NCBI GenBank assembly: GCA_040005555.1
Contig: JBDTYT010000003.1
Location: 1-53,506, forward strand
Reading direction: 5' to 3'
Source: JBDTYT01 sp040005555
GTDB taxonomy: Bacteria > Actinomycetota > UBA4738 > HRBIN12
DNA length: 53,506 nt
In this document: positions 33,516 to 42,684 of the stretch, in pieces
How the letters are laid out: the number at the start of each line of letters is the position of its first letter
How positions within the stretch are numbered: the first letter of the stretch is position 1
Notes under the pieces: generated by a model
What the model was told of the DNA's origin: nothing
The model's input: the letters and a program-made list of their open reading frames with translations, nothing else
Database searches by the model: none
Program-made: the position numbers and the translations under genes

Positions 33516-34731
33516 CCGAGCGGTCCCGGCCGCCGCGCGGCATCTGCGACTCGTCCACCCGGGTCGGCGTGCGGCCTCACGCACCCAGACGGATCTCGCA
33601 ACGCGGCGTACCGTCGTCATGTTGCTCGGAGCGACCGCGTTCCTGGTGGCGGCTGGTCTCATCATGGTCCTGTCCGCGAGCTCGATCTCGGCGTACGCGC
33701 AGTTCGGCGACAGCTTCTTGTTCTTCCAGCGACAGGCGGGGTACGCGGTGGCCGGGACGCTCGGGCTCTGGCTCACTTCACGGATGCGGTACCAGGCGTG
33801 GCAGCGCCTCGCGATCCCGATGCTCGGGCTGACGGTGGTGCTCCTCGCCCTCGTGCTCCACCCGACGACCGGGGTCGAGGCGTACGGCTCCTCGAGGTGG
33901 ATCGCGCTCGGCCCCGTAACGATCCAGCCTTCGGAGATCGCGAAGTTGTCGCTCATCGTCTTCTGCGCGGCCATCCTGGCTCGCAAGTGGGGCAAGCTCG
34001 ACGATCTGGGACACCTCGCGCTGCCGCTCGTCCCGGTCGTACTCATCGTGTGTGGACTCGTGATGGCGCAGCCCGACCTCGGGACGACGGTGATCATCAT
34101 CGGCGCCGTGTTCTTGCTGCTCTTCGCGGCGGGCGTGCGCATGCGATATCTGCTCACCGCTGCCGTGGTCGGCTGCGCCGCCGGCGTCGCTCTCATCATG
34201 AGCGCGGACTACCGGCGCGTTCGCTTCCTGTCGTTCCTGCACCCGACGGCCGATCCGCAGAACACGGGCTGGCAATTGTTCCAGTCACTCATCGCCCTCG
34301 GCTCCGGCGGGTGGACGGGCGTGGGTCTGGGCGCGAGTCGGCAGAAGTGGATGTACGTGCCGAACGCCCACACAGACTTCATCTTCGCGATCTTGGGCGA
34401 GGAGCTCGGCTTGATCGGCGAAGTCATCGTGCTGATCGCCTTCGGCATCTTGCTGTACGCCGGCATCCGAGTGGCGGCTCGGGCGGGCGACGTGTTCGGT
34501 CGATTGCTGTCCGCCGGGATCATCGCGTGGTTCGGCGTGCAGATCTTGGTGAATCTCGGAGCGGTTACCGGCTTGCTCCCGATCACCGGCGTCCCTCTGC
34601 CGTTCCTGTCCTACGGGGGGTCCTCGCTCGTCGTGTCGCTCGCGGCCGTCGGCATCTTGGTCAACATCGCCCGGAGCCCGGCTCGCGAGCGCGACCGTGC
34701 ACGTCGGGTCCGGCGGGAGCGTGCGGCGTGA
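33508..34731 (+). CDS. ftsW: Septal lipid II polymerase FtsW (SEDS family)
   Basis: A 407-aa membrane protein with about ten helices that polymerises lipid II at the septum with FtsI. Visible: GLIMVLSASSISAY, GSSRWIALGPVTIQPSEIAKLSLIVF (SEDS signature), MAQPDLGTTVIIIG, SLIALGSGGWTGVGLG, NAHTDFIFAILGEELGLIG (catalytic Asp region) and GVPLPFLSYGGSS. The GTG start overlaps murD; a 35-residue basic N-terminus precedes helix 1. Confidence 0.96.
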   Translation: MASRAVPAAARHLRLVHPGRRAASRTQTDLATRRTVVMLLGATAFLVAAGLIMVLSASSISAYAQFGDSFLFFQRQAGYAVAGTLGLWLTSRMRYQAWQRLAIPMLGLTVVLLALVLHPTTGVEAYGSSRWIALGPVTIQPSEIAKLSLIVFCAAILARKWGKLDDLGHLALPLVPVVLIVCGLVMAQPDLGTTVIIIGAVFLLLFAAGVRMRYLLTAAVVGCAAGVALIMSADYRRVRFLSFLHPTADPQNTGWQLFQSLIALGSGGWTGVGLGASRQKWMYVPNAHTDFIFAILGEELGLIGEVIVLIAFGILLYAGIRVAARAGDVFGRLLSAGIIAWFGVQILVNLGAVTGLLPITGVPLPFLSYGGSSLVVSLAAVGILVNIARSPARERDRARRVRRERAA

Positions 34732-35831
34732 GGGTGCTCATCGCCGGCGGCGGCACCGCGGGACACGTGTTTCCGGCGCTCGCGCTGGCGCGTCACCTCG
34801 CCCAGGGCGGGGATGAGGTGCGCTTCGCGGGGACCGTCGACGGACAGGAGTCTCGTTTGGTCCCCGAGGCAGGCTTCGCGTTCGTACCGGTGGAGGCGAA
34901 GCCGCTCGTGCGCGCCGTATCGGTGCGCGCACTGACCGCTCCGGTCTCTGCGATCCGCTCGATCGGTCGGTGCCGTCCGATCGTCGAGGCGGCCGACGTC
35001 GTCGTAGGGATGGGCGGGTACGTGAGCGTGCCCGTCGCGCTCGCGGCGCTCCGTGCTCGCAGACCGCTCGTCGTCCACGAGCAGAACGCCGTGCCGGGTC
35101 TCGCGAACCGAACGCTCGCGCGCCCGGCGCGGACGGTGGCGCTGTCGTTCGCGGACGCCACCCGGATGCTGCCTCGCTCCGTCGCGAGCGTGGTGACGGG
35201 CAACCCCGTGCGTCCGGAGATCCTCGCGGTCCCCGCGCGACGCGAGGCCCTTCGTACACAAGCCCTCGCCGAGCTCGATCTCGACGAGGGCAGGCGCACC
35301 GTGGTCGTGTTCGGCGGCAGTCAAGGCGCGCTGCACGTGAACCGCGCGATCGTCCAGGCGCTCACCGGGCTCGCAGACCGGAGCGACCTTCAGCTGATCC
35401 TCCTCACGGGCCCGGCCCATCTCGAGCGCATCCGCGCGGCCCTGCCGTCGCCCGGCTCCCTGCTCGTGCGCCCGCTCGGGTTCCTCGAGCGGATGGAGCT
35501 CGCGTACGCCGTGGCGGATCTCGTCGTCGCGCGGGCGGGCGCGACGACGATCGCCGAGCTCGCCGTATGCGGGATCCCATCGATCCTCGTCCCCTACCCG
35601 TATGCGACGCGACGTCACCAAGAAGCGAACGCCCGAGCGCTCCAGCGCGCGGGGGCCGCGGACGTCGTGCTCGACGATGCGATCGGCGGACACGTCTTCG
35701 CGGCGAGGATCGGCGCGCTGCTCGACGATGCCGCACGTCTTCGTGCGATGGGTGAGTGCGCCTCGGCGTGGTCCCGGCCCGACGCAGCCGAGGCGCTCGC
35801 TACCGTCGTGCGCGGGGCAGGTGCCGGATGA
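34728..35831 (+). CDS. murG: Lipid I GlcNAc transferase
   Basis: A 367-aa GT28 glycosyltransferase making lipid II at the inner membrane face. Visible: VLIAGGGTAGHVFPALALA (loop 1), VVGMGGYVSVPVALAA (loop 2), VHEQNAVPGLANR, VTGNPVRPEI, VFGGSQGALHVNRAI (loop 3), ARAGATTIAELAVCGIPSILVPYPYA (UDP-GlcNAc site) and HQEANARALQ. GTG 34728 in GTGA with the ftsW stop; ATGA into murC. Confidence 0.96.
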   Translation: MRVLIAGGGTAGHVFPALALARHLAQGGDEVRFAGTVDGQESRLVPEAGFAFVPVEAKPLVRAVSVRALTAPVSAIRSIGRCRPIVEAADVVVGMGGYVSVPVALAALRARRPLVVHEQNAVPGLANRTLARPARTVALSFADATRMLPRSVASVVTGNPVRPEILAVPARREALRTQALAELDLDEGRRTVVVFGGSQGALHVNRAIVQALTGLADRSDLQLILLTGPAHLERIRAALPSPGSLLVRPLGFLERMELAYAVADLVVARAGATTIAELAVCGIPSILVPYPYATRRHQEANARALQRAGAADVVLDDAIGGHVFAARIGALLDDAARLRAMGECASAWSRPDAAEALATVVRGAGAG

Positions 35832-37252
35832 GGTCTGTCTACCGACCCCCTCCCGGCAGCATCCCTACGCTCGACGTGCCGGAGCTGTCCGCCGTGCGCA
35901 GGGTCCACATGATCGGGATCGGTGGCGCCGGGATGCGCAACCTCGCACGTCTGCTGGTGGCGCGGGGCATCCAGGTCACCGGCTCGGACCTGAAGGACTC
36001 GGACGGACTCCGCGAGCTGCGGGAGGCGGGAGCCTCGGTCGCCGTTGGTCACTCGCCCGAGCACCTCGGGGAGCCCGACGCGGTGGTGATCTCGAGCGCG
36101 ATCGCCGAACCCAACGTCGAGCTGGCCGCGGCTCGCGAGCGCGACCTTCCCGTGTGGGCGCGCGCGCAGGTGCTCGCGGCGGCGGCGAGCGACGCACGCA
36201 CGATCGCGGTCGCCGGGACCCACGGGAAGACGACGACGACCTCCATGGTCGCGCTCGTGCTCGAACGCGCCGAGCTCGATCCCACGTTCGTCGTCGGGGG
36301 CGAGCCGAACGAGTCTGGCAGCGGCGCGCGCTCCGGCGGCGGTGCGTGGTTCGTCGCCGAGGCGGACGAGAGCGACGGCTCGTTCCTGCTGTTCCGGCCC
36401 GAGATCGGGATCGTCACGAACGTCGAGGTTGACCATGTCGACTTCTACGCGGGCGGTCGGCAGGAGATCGAGGCTGCGTTCGGGACGTTCGCCGACGGGT
36501 GCGCACACGTCGTCGTCTGTGCGGACGACCCGGGCGCGATGCGATCCGTCGAGGCGACCTCCGCGCAGGTTCTCACCTACGGCTCCGCGCCCGGCAGCGA
36601 CGTATGGCTCGAGATCCGTGGGGTCGGTCCCGGAGGGAGCGCTGCCGACGTGCACGTCGGCGGGGATACCCTCGATATGAAGCTCGCGGTCGACGGCGCT
36701 CACAACCTCCGCAACGCTGCAGCAGCCATCGCGGCCGGCACGCTCGCCGGCGTACCGCCCGAGCTTGCGGCCGAAGCGCTCGGATCGTTCACCGGCGTGC
36801 ATCGCCGGTTCGAGCATCGTGGCTCCGGTCGGGGAGCCGACTTCTACGACGATTACGGGCACGTGCCGACGGAGCTGGCCGTGACGCTCGACGTGGCTCG
36901 CCGGACCGGCCCGGCGCGCTTGGTCGCCGTGTTCCAGCCCCATCGCTACTCGAGGACGCAGGCGCTGTGGCGCGAGCTCGGCCGGAGCCTGATCGAGGCG
37001 GACGTGATCGTCGTGACCGACGTGTACGGTGCCGATCAAGCTCCGATCCCCGGCGTCACGGGCAAGCTCGTCGTCGAGGGGATCAACGAAGCGGTCCGCG
37101 GCAAGCGGATCGTGTACCTGCCGCACCGTGGGGACGTCGTGCGGTTCCTCGACCGCGAGGTGCGCGAGGGCGACCTCGTGATCACGATGGGGTGCGGCGA
37201 CGTGTGGATGTTGGGCGACGCCGCGCTCGAGCAGATCCGAGCGGCATCGTGA
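35828..37252 (+). CDS. murC: UDP-N-acetylmuramate:L-alanine ligase
   Basis: A 474-aa Mur ligase adding L-Ala to UDP-MurNAc. Visible: a 20-residue Pro-rich lead, then VHMIGIGGAGMRNLARLL, GSDLKDSDGLREL, VAGTHGKTTTTSMVA (P-loop), EADESDGSFLLF, VTNVEVDHVDFY, YDDYGHVPTELAVTL and VFQPHRYSRTQAL. ATG 35828 in ATGA with murG; GTGA into murB. The classical MurC reading HxxGIGGxGM is kept. Confidence 0.96.
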   Translation: MRSVYRPPPGSIPTLDVPELSAVRRVHMIGIGGAGMRNLARLLVARGIQVTGSDLKDSDGLRELREAGASVAVGHSPEHLGEPDAVVISSAIAEPNVELAAARERDLPVWARAQVLAAAASDARTIAVAGTHGKTTTTSMVALVLERAELDPTFVVGGEPNESGSGARSGGGAWFVAEADESDGSFLLFRPEIGIVTNVEVDHVDFYAGGRQEIEAAFGTFADGCAHVVVCADDPGAMRSVEATSAQVLTYGSAPGSDVWLEIRGVGPGGSAADVHVGGDTLDMKLAVDGAHNLRNAAAAIAAGTLAGVPPELAAEALGSFTGVHRRFEHRGSGRGADFYDDYGHVPTELAVTLDVARRTGPARLVAVFQPHRYSRTQALWRELGRSLIEADVIVVTDVYGADQAPIPGVTGKLVVEGINEAVRGKRIVYLPHRGDVVRFLDREVREGDLVITMGCGDVWMLGDAALEQIRAAS

Positions 37253-38181
37253 GCGACCGGATCCGGGCCGCGGAGTCCATCCTGCGCGCCGCGAGCGGCG
37301 ACCGGGTCCGGACCGCCTTCGCGATGGCGCCCCTCACGACGTTCCGGATCGGCGGGCCAGCGGCGATCTACCTCGAGCCCGAGTCGGAGCGGGATCTGGT
37401 GGCCGTGGGCGAGGCGGTTCGTCAGACGGGCGTCTCGTGCGTCGTGATCGGCAAGGGCTCGAACCTCCTCGTCTCCGATCGAGGGTTCCCCGGGATCGTC
37501 CTGCGGCTCGGCCGGGGGTTCCGCTGGGCCGCGCGGGATGGCGACGTCGTATCGGCCGGAGCAGCCATGCCGCTGCCCGCGCTGGCAGGTGTCGCGCTAT
37601 CGAACACCCTGTCGGGACTCGAGTTCGGCGTGGCCATCCCGGCTTCGCTCGGCGGGGCCGTCCGCATGAACGCCGGCGCCCACGGTCACGAACTCGCCGA
37701 GGTGGTCCGGACGGTCGACGTGTTCGAGTTGGACTCCGGGGCCGCCCGCACGATCTCGGCCGCCGATGCCAGGTTCGCCTATCGCTCCTCGGCCATCCCG
37801 GCGGACAGCGTGGTCATCGCGACGTCCGTGGCCCTCTCGGCTGCCGAGCCCTCCGCGATCCGTGACCGGATGCACGAAGCCCGTGAGTGGCGCCGCCGAA
37901 CCCAGCCCCTGGCGGAGCCCAACTGCGGGAGCGTCTTCAAGAACCCGCTGGGGGACCACGCGGCCCGGCTGGTCGAGGCGGCCGGCGGCAAGGGACTCAC
38001 GGTGGGCGGAGCGTCGGTCTCCGCCAAGCACGCGAACTTCATCGTCGCTGCCGAGGGGGCTCTCGCAGCCGACGTCGTCGAGCTGGTCCGCACGCTCCAA
38101 GATCTCGTCGCGGCCCGCTTCGATATCCGACTCGAGCCGGAGGTGCATCTCGTTGGAGACTTCGATCTGGCGCCGCATTGA
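37249..38181 (+). CDS. murB: UDP-N-acetylenolpyruvoylglucosamine reductase
   Basis: A 310-aa FAD enzyme reducing UDP-GlcNAc-enolpyruvate to UDP-MurNAc with NADPH. Visible: MAPLTTFRIGGPA, VIGKGSNLLVSD (FAD pyrophosphate), IPASLGGAVRMNAGAHG, CGSVFKNP (catalytic Ser) and LEPEVHLVG (catalytic Glu). GTG 37249 in GTGA with murC; its end overlaps ftsQ by 29 bases. Confidence 0.96.
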   Translation: MSDRIRAAESILRAASGDRVRTAFAMAPLTTFRIGGPAAIYLEPESERDLVAVGEAVRQTGVSCVVIGKGSNLLVSDRGFPGIVLRLGRGFRWAARDGDVVSAGAAMPLPALAGVALSNTLSGLEFGVAIPASLGGAVRMNAGAHGHELAEVVRTVDVFELDSGAARTISAADARFAYRSSAIPADSVVIATSVALSAAEPSAIRDRMHEAREWRRRTQPLAEPNCGSVFKNPLGDHAARLVEAAGGKGLTVGGASVSAKHANFIVAAEGALAADVVELVRTLQDLVAARFDIRLEPEVHLVGDFDLAPH

Positions 38182-38893
38182 CATCGGAGCCATCGCGCGC
38201 TCGCGCCGCGCCTGGTTCACCCTCGCTCTCGCCCTCGCGGTGATCGGAACGGCGGCCTTCTTCCTCTCACGCTCGTCCGTTTTCCACGTCAGACACGTGG
38301 AGGTGACCGGGACCGCGCACCTGTCTCGAGTCGACGTCACGCGACTGTCGGAGGTGACGCGGGCCACGAACGCCCTGTGGCTCGACCCGCGCCCGGTGGA
38401 ACTCCGACTCGAGCAAGACCCGTGGATCGCGAACGCGACCGTCTCGACGTCCTTCCCCTGGACGGTCCACATCGCGATCGCGGAGCGCACCCCTTCGGCC
38501 GTCGTCGATCGCGGAACGGGTCGGCTCCTCGTCGCGACCGACGGCTCGCCGCTCGGGCTCGCCGGGCGGGTCCACGGGTTGCCCCTGATCGTGATGCCCC
38601 CCTCGGGAGCGCTCGAGGGGGCGCCGCCGTCGCTGCAGCCGGCCGCCCGAGCGATCGGGGCTCTGCCTCCGCAGGTCATGACCCGCGTCCGACAGGTCAT
38701 CGTGTCGCTCGACGGGACGTTGGAGCTTCGACTGTTCGACGGCCCGCGTGTCGAGTTCGGACCCCCGACCGAGATCGCCGCGAAGGCCCGGGCCATCACC
38801 TCGATCCTCGCCTGGTCCCAGGACGAGGCCCAACCGCTCAACGTGGTGAACGTCGTCGCGCCAGGCTCGCCGGCCGCCACCTTGGCCCACTGA
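38153..38893 (+). CDS. ftsQ: Cell-division protein FtsQ
   Basis: A 246-aa bitopic protein: short cytoplasmic part, one transmembrane helix (about 20-40), POTRA domain (SSVFHVRHVEVTGTAHLSRVDV...) and the FtsQ beta domain (VSTSFPWTVHIAIAERTPSAVV, then LRLFDGPRVEFGPPTEIAAKARAI). TTG 38153 is chosen: GGAGGTG ends 7 bases upstream inside murB and no ATG/GTG in frame lies near. It links FtsL/FtsB to the divisome. Last gene of the uninterrupted dcw run; ftsZ follows after 207 bases. Confidence 0.92.
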   Translation: METSIWRRIDIGAIARSRRAWFTLALALAVIGTAAFFLSRSSVFHVRHVEVTGTAHLSRVDVTRLSEVTRATNALWLDPRPVELRLEQDPWIANATVSTSFPWTVHIAIAERTPSAVVDRGTGRLLVATDGSPLGLAGRVHGLPLIVMPPSGALEGAPPSLQPAARAIGALPPQVMTRVRQVIVSLDGTLELRLFDGPRVEFGPPTEIAAKARAITSILAWSQDEAQPLNVVNVVAPGSPAATLAH

Positions 38894-38943
38894 TGTGGGC
38901 GCGGAACCTGTCATGAGCGCCATCCGATGCGCGTCCAGATGTC

Positions 38944-39017
38944 TTGACGGACCAGGGGTTCGATAGTACGGTTGCCCAGCAAACGTCAACAAGATATAAC
39001 AATCAACTTGTAGTTGA
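38944..39017 (+). promoter_or_regulatory. Tandem ftsZ promoters and dyad in an AT-rich leader
   Basis: In the 207-base ftsQ-ftsZ gap: P1 = TTGACG (38944-38949), 17 bases, TACGGT (38967-38972). P2 = TTGCCC (38972-38977), 17 bases, TATAAC (38995-39000). Just after P2 is the dyad TCAACT-tgt-AGTTGA (39003-39017), where a repressor or attenuating hairpin could act. The stretch 38980-39035 is strikingly AT-rich for this genome. The leader from P2 to the ftsZ ATG is about 95 bases. Confidence 0.65.
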
Positions 39018-39100
39018 GGTTCATCGTTCAACCTGTTCGGTACGGCATTTCCCCAGGTAGACCGGGGGCGTCGCGGACCCGGGGAGCGGAGGACAGCGAG

Positions 39101-40282
39101 ATGGATTCTCCCCAGAACTACCTTGCCGTCATCAAGGTGATCGGCATCGGCGGAGGCGGCGTGAACGCCGTGAACCGCATGATCGAAGGTGGTTTGCGCG
39201 GCGTCGAGTTCATCGCCGTGAACACGGACGCCCAGACCCTCCTCATGTCGGACGCTGAGGTGAAGCTCGACATCGGCCGCGAGACCACGCGGGGGCTCGG
39301 GGCAGGATCCGACCCTGACATCGGGCAGCGCGCGGCAGACGAGCATCGCGACGAGATCGAGGAGATCCTCAAAGGCGCCGACATGGTCTTCATCACGGCG
39401 GGTGAGGGTGGCGGCACCGGAACCGGCGGTGCACCGGTCATCGCCGAGATCGCCCGCGAGCTCGGAGCCCTCACGATCGGGGTCGTCACGCGTCCGTTCG
39501 GCTTCGAGGGGCGCCGGCGCGCCACCCAGGCCGACGTCGGGATCACGGACCTGAAGAAAGCGGTCGACACGCTGATCGTCGTCCCGAACGACCGCTTGCT
39601 GCAGGTCGCGGACCCCACCATGCCCATGCTCGACGCGTTCCGTATGGCGGACCAGGTCCTGTTCCAAGGGGTCGACGGCATCACTTCGCTCATCACGACC
39701 CCTGGGCTCATCAACCTCGACTTCGCCGACGTGAAGGCCGTGATGACGGGAGCGGGCTCTGCGCTCATGGGCATCGGTCACGGCTCGGGTGAGGACCGCG
39801 CCGAGGAGGCAGCGAAGTCCGCGATCTCCTCGCCGCTGCTCGAATCCTCGATCGAGGGTGCACGCGGCGTGCTGCTCTCGATCGCCGGCCCTACCGACCT
39901 CACGCTCCACGAGGTCAACAAGGCCGCCGACGCCATCACCAGGGTCGCCCACCCCGACGCGAACATCATCTTCGGTGCGGTCGTGGACGACGCTCTCGGG
40001 GAAGAGGTGCGTGTGACGGTCATCGCCGCGGGATTCGACAAGCTGCTCTCCTCGCCGCAGCACATCGAAAGCCGTCTGTCGCAACTGCTGGATGGCCCCT
40101 CGGACACCTACCGTGTTCCGGAGTCCGCCGTCGCAGGCGCCTCGATGATGGACGACGACGACCTTTCCCCGATGCCGTCCATCTTGGTCGAGGACGAGGA
40201 CGACATCTTCAAGCAGGCGCCTGAGACCGTGTCCTTCGACGCCGAAGAGGACCTGGACATCCCGGACTTCCTCAAGAGCTAG
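39101..40282 (+). CDS. ftsZ: Cell-division GTPase FtsZ
   Basis: A 393-aa tubulin homologue forming the Z-ring. Visible: IKVIGIGGGGVNAVNRMI, FIAVNTDAQTL, FITAGEGGGTGTGGAPVIAEIA (GTP signature), NDRLLQV, NLDFADVKAVMTGAGSALMGIG (synergy loop) and an acidic linker ending in DLDIPDFLKS, the conserved C-terminal peptide that binds SepF/FtsA-type anchors. ATG 39101 preceded by GGAG/GGACAGCGAG. With ftsA missing, SepF (41175) is the probable membrane anchor. Confidence 0.98.
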   Translation: MDSPQNYLAVIKVIGIGGGGVNAVNRMIEGGLRGVEFIAVNTDAQTLLMSDAEVKLDIGRETTRGLGAGSDPDIGQRAADEHRDEIEEILKGADMVFITAGEGGGTGTGGAPVIAEIARELGALTIGVVTRPFGFEGRRRATQADVGITDLKKAVDTLIVVPNDRLLQVADPTMPMLDAFRMADQVLFQGVDGITSLITTPGLINLDFADVKAVMTGAGSALMGIGHGSGEDRAEEAAKSAISSPLLESSIEGARGVLLSIAGPTDLTLHEVNKAADAITRVAHPDANIIFGAVVDDALGEEVRVTVIAAGFDKLLSSPQHIESRLSQLLDGPSDTYRVPESAVAGASMMDDDDLSPMPSILVEDEDDIFKQAPETVSFDAEEDLDIPDFLKS

Positions 40283-40312
40283 CGAGCAGGTTCGGATCGC
40301 CCTCGCGGGTGT

Positions 40313-40381
40313 GGGGGCGGGGAGACGAAACGAAGTTCGAGAGGCGCCCTTCCCCCGCCTCTGGACGATCTCCCCGCCCCC
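40313..40381 (+). terminator. Strong branched hairpin terminator after ftsZ
   Basis: GGGGGCGGGGAGA (40313-40325) pairs perfectly with TCTCCCCGCCCCC (40369-40381), and the loop holds a second stem GAGGCG (40341-40346) with CGCCTC (40356-40361). TCTTCATGT follows as a weak pyrimidine tail. A 13-bp all-matching GC stem 31 bases after the ftsZ stop fits intrinsic termination, separating ftsZ from yggS-sepF. Confidence 0.6.
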
Positions 40382-40465
40382 TCTTCATGTCCGGGCGGGA
40401 GACCCTCCGGGGCACGGTGTGAGCTCTGCCCATACGTGTCCTCTTCTGTTAGCTTGCGTCACCTC

Positions 40466-41164
40466 ATGTCGCTGCCCCGGAGCCGCGAAACGGTGCTGGC
40501 GAACCTCGAGGACGTCCGTTCGCGGATCGGCAGGGCTTGCACCAGAGCGAACCGTGACCGTGAGACCGTCCGATTGATCGCGGCGACGAAGACGGTCGAG
40601 ACCGAGGCCATCGGATGGGTACGTGATGCCGGAGTGACCGAGGTCGGAGAGAACTACGTGAAGGAGCTCCGCGGCAAGCGGGCGGCGCTCGAGGGGATCA
40701 TCTGGCATTTCGTCGGCACCCTGCAGACCCACACCGTTCATCTCGTCGCGGAGCACGCCGACGTGGTGCAGACCCTCGTGCCCGGCAAGGCCGTCGCGCG
40801 CCTCGCGCGGCGAGCCACGGAGCGAGGGGCCGTCTTGCCCGGGCTCATCGAGGTGGACTTCACCTCCCAGCGGACGGGGCTCGCCCCCGGGGACGTCAAG
40901 CGATTCGCCGATGAGGTCGCTGAGGTCGACGGGCTGGAGCTCAGCGGCCTGATGACGATCCCACCGCCGACGGCCTCGGCGGAGGGCGCGCGGCCGTGGT
41001 TCGCCCGCCTGCGAGCGCTCCGGGACCTGGTCGCGTCCGCGCATCCGAAGGCGACCGAATTGTCTATGGGAATGTCGCTCGACTACGAGGTTGCGGTGGA
41101 GGAAGGCGCTACGATGGTCCGGATCGGGACCGCGCTCTTCGGGGCGCGGCCCTCCTTGGCATAG
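40466..41164 (+). CDS. yggS: PLP homeostasis protein (YggS/PLPBP)
   Basis: A 232-aa alanine-racemase-fold protein binding pyridoxal phosphate without known catalysis; it buffers PLP and is usual between ftsZ and sepF in Gram-positive bacteria. Visible: VRLIAATKTVE (Lys forming the Schiff base), VGENYVKELRGK, WHFVGTLQTHTV, IEVDFTSQRTGL, GLMTIPP, LSMGMSLDYEVAVEEGATMVRIGTALFG (phosphate loop). ATG 40466 is chosen; GTG 40436 would add 10 residues. Confidence 0.94.
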   Translation: MSLPRSRETVLANLEDVRSRIGRACTRANRDRETVRLIAATKTVETEAIGWVRDAGVTEVGENYVKELRGKRAALEGIIWHFVGTLQTHTVHLVAEHADVVQTLVPGKAVARLARRATERGAVLPGLIEVDFTSQRTGLAPGDVKRFADEVAEVDGLELSGLMTIPPPTASAEGARPWFARLRALRDLVASAHPKATELSMGMSLDYEVAVEEGATMVRIGTALFGARPSLA

Positions 41165-41174
41165 GGGAGGAGCG

Positions 41175-41654
41175 ATGCCAGGCGTGTGGAAGAAGACGCT
41201 CACGTATCTCGGTCTCGTCGAGGACGACGAGTTCGAGGAACTCGACGAGGTCTCGGCGCGGCCGGATCAAGCGGAGGTCCGCCGGTTCCAGCGTCCTCAG
41301 CCCGTGCGCGAGGTCATGGTCGAGGCCGGTCACGAGGGCATCGTCCGGACGATCCCATCACCTCGGGCCTCGACGGCCTCCTCGATCCACAAGTCCGAGC
41401 CGCACCGCTTCAACGAGGCACGCGAGGTCGCCGACCGTTACAAGGACGGCATCCCGGTGATCATGAACCTGCAGAGCACCGACGATACGATCGCCCGCCG
41501 TCTGGTCGACTTCGCCTCGGGCCTGGTCTACGGGCTCGACGGCAAGATCGAGATGGTCGCCAACCGCGTGTACCTGCTCACGCCGGCGAACATCGAGGTC
41601 TCGGCGGAGGACCGCGAACGGATCGCCGGCGCGGGCTTCTACAACCAGTTCTGA
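41175..41654 (+). CDS. sepF: Cell-division protein SepF
   Basis: A 159-aa FtsZ-membrane anchor. N-terminal amphipathic segment (MPGVWKKTLTYLGLVEDDEFEEL), linker with Arg/Pro, and the SepF core HRFNEAREVADRYKDGIPVIMNLQSTDDTIARRLVDFASGLVYGLDGKIEMVANRVYLLTP. ATG 41175 with GGGGAGGAG upstream. In Actinobacteria SepF is essential and binds the FtsZ tail. Confidence 0.96.
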   Translation: MPGVWKKTLTYLGLVEDDEFEELDEVSARPDQAEVRRFQRPQPVREVMVEAGHEGIVRTIPSPRASTASSIHKSEPHRFNEAREVADRYKDGIPVIMNLQSTDDTIARRLVDFASGLVYGLDGKIEMVANRVYLLTPANIEVSAEDRERIAGAGFYNQF

Positions 41655-41682
41655 TCGGACGCTCTCCCATCCCGCCGCGTCG

Positions 41683-41976
41683 ATGATCGGGCAGAACGGG
41701 TTCTTCTCGGATCTGCTCTGCATCGTCCTCACGACCTACTGGATCATCCTGTTCATCCGGGTGCTGCTCTCGTGGGCGACGATGTTCGGCTTTCGGCCTC
41801 CACTGTCGGGACCGTTCCGGACGGTCATGGACCTCCTCGAGGATGTGACCGAGCCCATCCTGCGCCCACTTCGGAATATGATTCCGCCGTTGCGAGCGGG
41901 CGGGATCGGGCTCGACCTCTCGATCATCGTCGCGTTCGTTATCCTTGCGGTCCTCCGATCGGCGTTGAACTGCTGA
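41683..41976 (+). CDS. yggT: YggT family membrane protein
   Basis: A 97-aa protein with two hydrophobic segments (about 8-34 and 76-95) and the family motif RVLLSWATMFG...FLLDDV-like stretch FRTVMDLLEDVTEPILRPLRNMIPP. Regularly placed between sepF and divIVA. Function poorly known (linked to osmotic tolerance and division). Confidence 0.92.
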   Translation: MIGQNGFFSDLLCIVLTTYWIILFIRVLLSWATMFGFRPPLSGPFRTVMDLLEDVTEPILRPLRNMIPPLRAGGIGLDLSIIVAFVILAVLRSALNC

Positions 41977-41993
41977 GGTAGGGAGAGCGACAG

Positions 41994-42677
41994 ATGCGCA
42001 GGAAGAAAGAAGACAGCGAGCAGGCGCGCTCCGGCGGGGATGCGCGCCTGAGCCCGGCTGAGATCCAGCAGGTCGAGTTCCGCCTGGCGTTCCGCGGCTA
42101 CAACGAGCGAGACGTGGATGCCTTCCTCGATCGCATCACCGAGGATATCTCGACCTACATCGAGGAGATCCAACGGCTCCGCTCTGGGACCGGGGCCCCC
42201 TCGCCCGACGCCATCACATCTGGGAACGGTTCGGAGACGGCGGCCCGCGAGGCCGAGGAGATCGTCGCGCGTGCGAAGGAGCGAGCGGCTGAGATCGTTC
42301 GCGCCGCCGAGAAGACGGCGGCTTCGGCCCCTGCGGGCGGATCGGCCTCGACCACAACAGGGGCGGACCCCCGCGGCGCGATCGCGCCGTTTCTGAACCG
42401 CGAACGGGATTTCCTGCAGAGCCTGGGCGGCCTCGTACAAGGCCACGCGGAGGAGATCAAGCAGATGGTGCTGTCCCTGCGCGCGAGGTCCGAACCCGAA
42501 CCTGAGCGCGCTCGCAGCGAGCCTGTTGCTGCCCAACCTCCGCCCGTATCGAGAGCCGAGCCCGTCGTCCTTCCCGAAGCGGCCGAGACGGCACGAGCCG
42601 GCGAACCGGAGCCGGTGCCGGCCGAGCACCCCTCGGGCGAGCGTTCGCTCAAAGACCTCTTCTGGGGAGAGGACTGA
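41994..42677 (+). CDS. divIVA: DivIVA-domain protein
   Basis: A 227-aa protein. Residues 18-58 are the DivIVA lipid-binding/coiled-coil start (LSPAEIQQVEFRLAFRGYNERDVDAFLDRITEDI), a short second coiled coil spans about 80-105, then a Pro/Glu-rich region ends in SLKDLFWGED, a short conserved-looking tail. In Actinobacteria it marks poles and directs growth; this one is much shorter and less coiled than Wag31. GGTAGGGAGAG upstream of ATG 41994. Confidence 0.9.
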   Translation: MRRKKEDSEQARSGGDARLSPAEIQQVEFRLAFRGYNERDVDAFLDRITEDISTYIEEIQRLRSGTGAPSPDAITSGNGSETAAREAEEIVARAKERAAEIVRAAEKTAASAPAGGSASTTTGADPRGAIAPFLNRERDFLQSLGGLVQGHAEEIKQMVLSLRARSEPEPERARSEPVAAQPPPVSRAEPVVLPEAAETARAGEPEPVPAEHPSGERSLKDLFWGED

Positions 42678-42684
42678 TCCGGTC

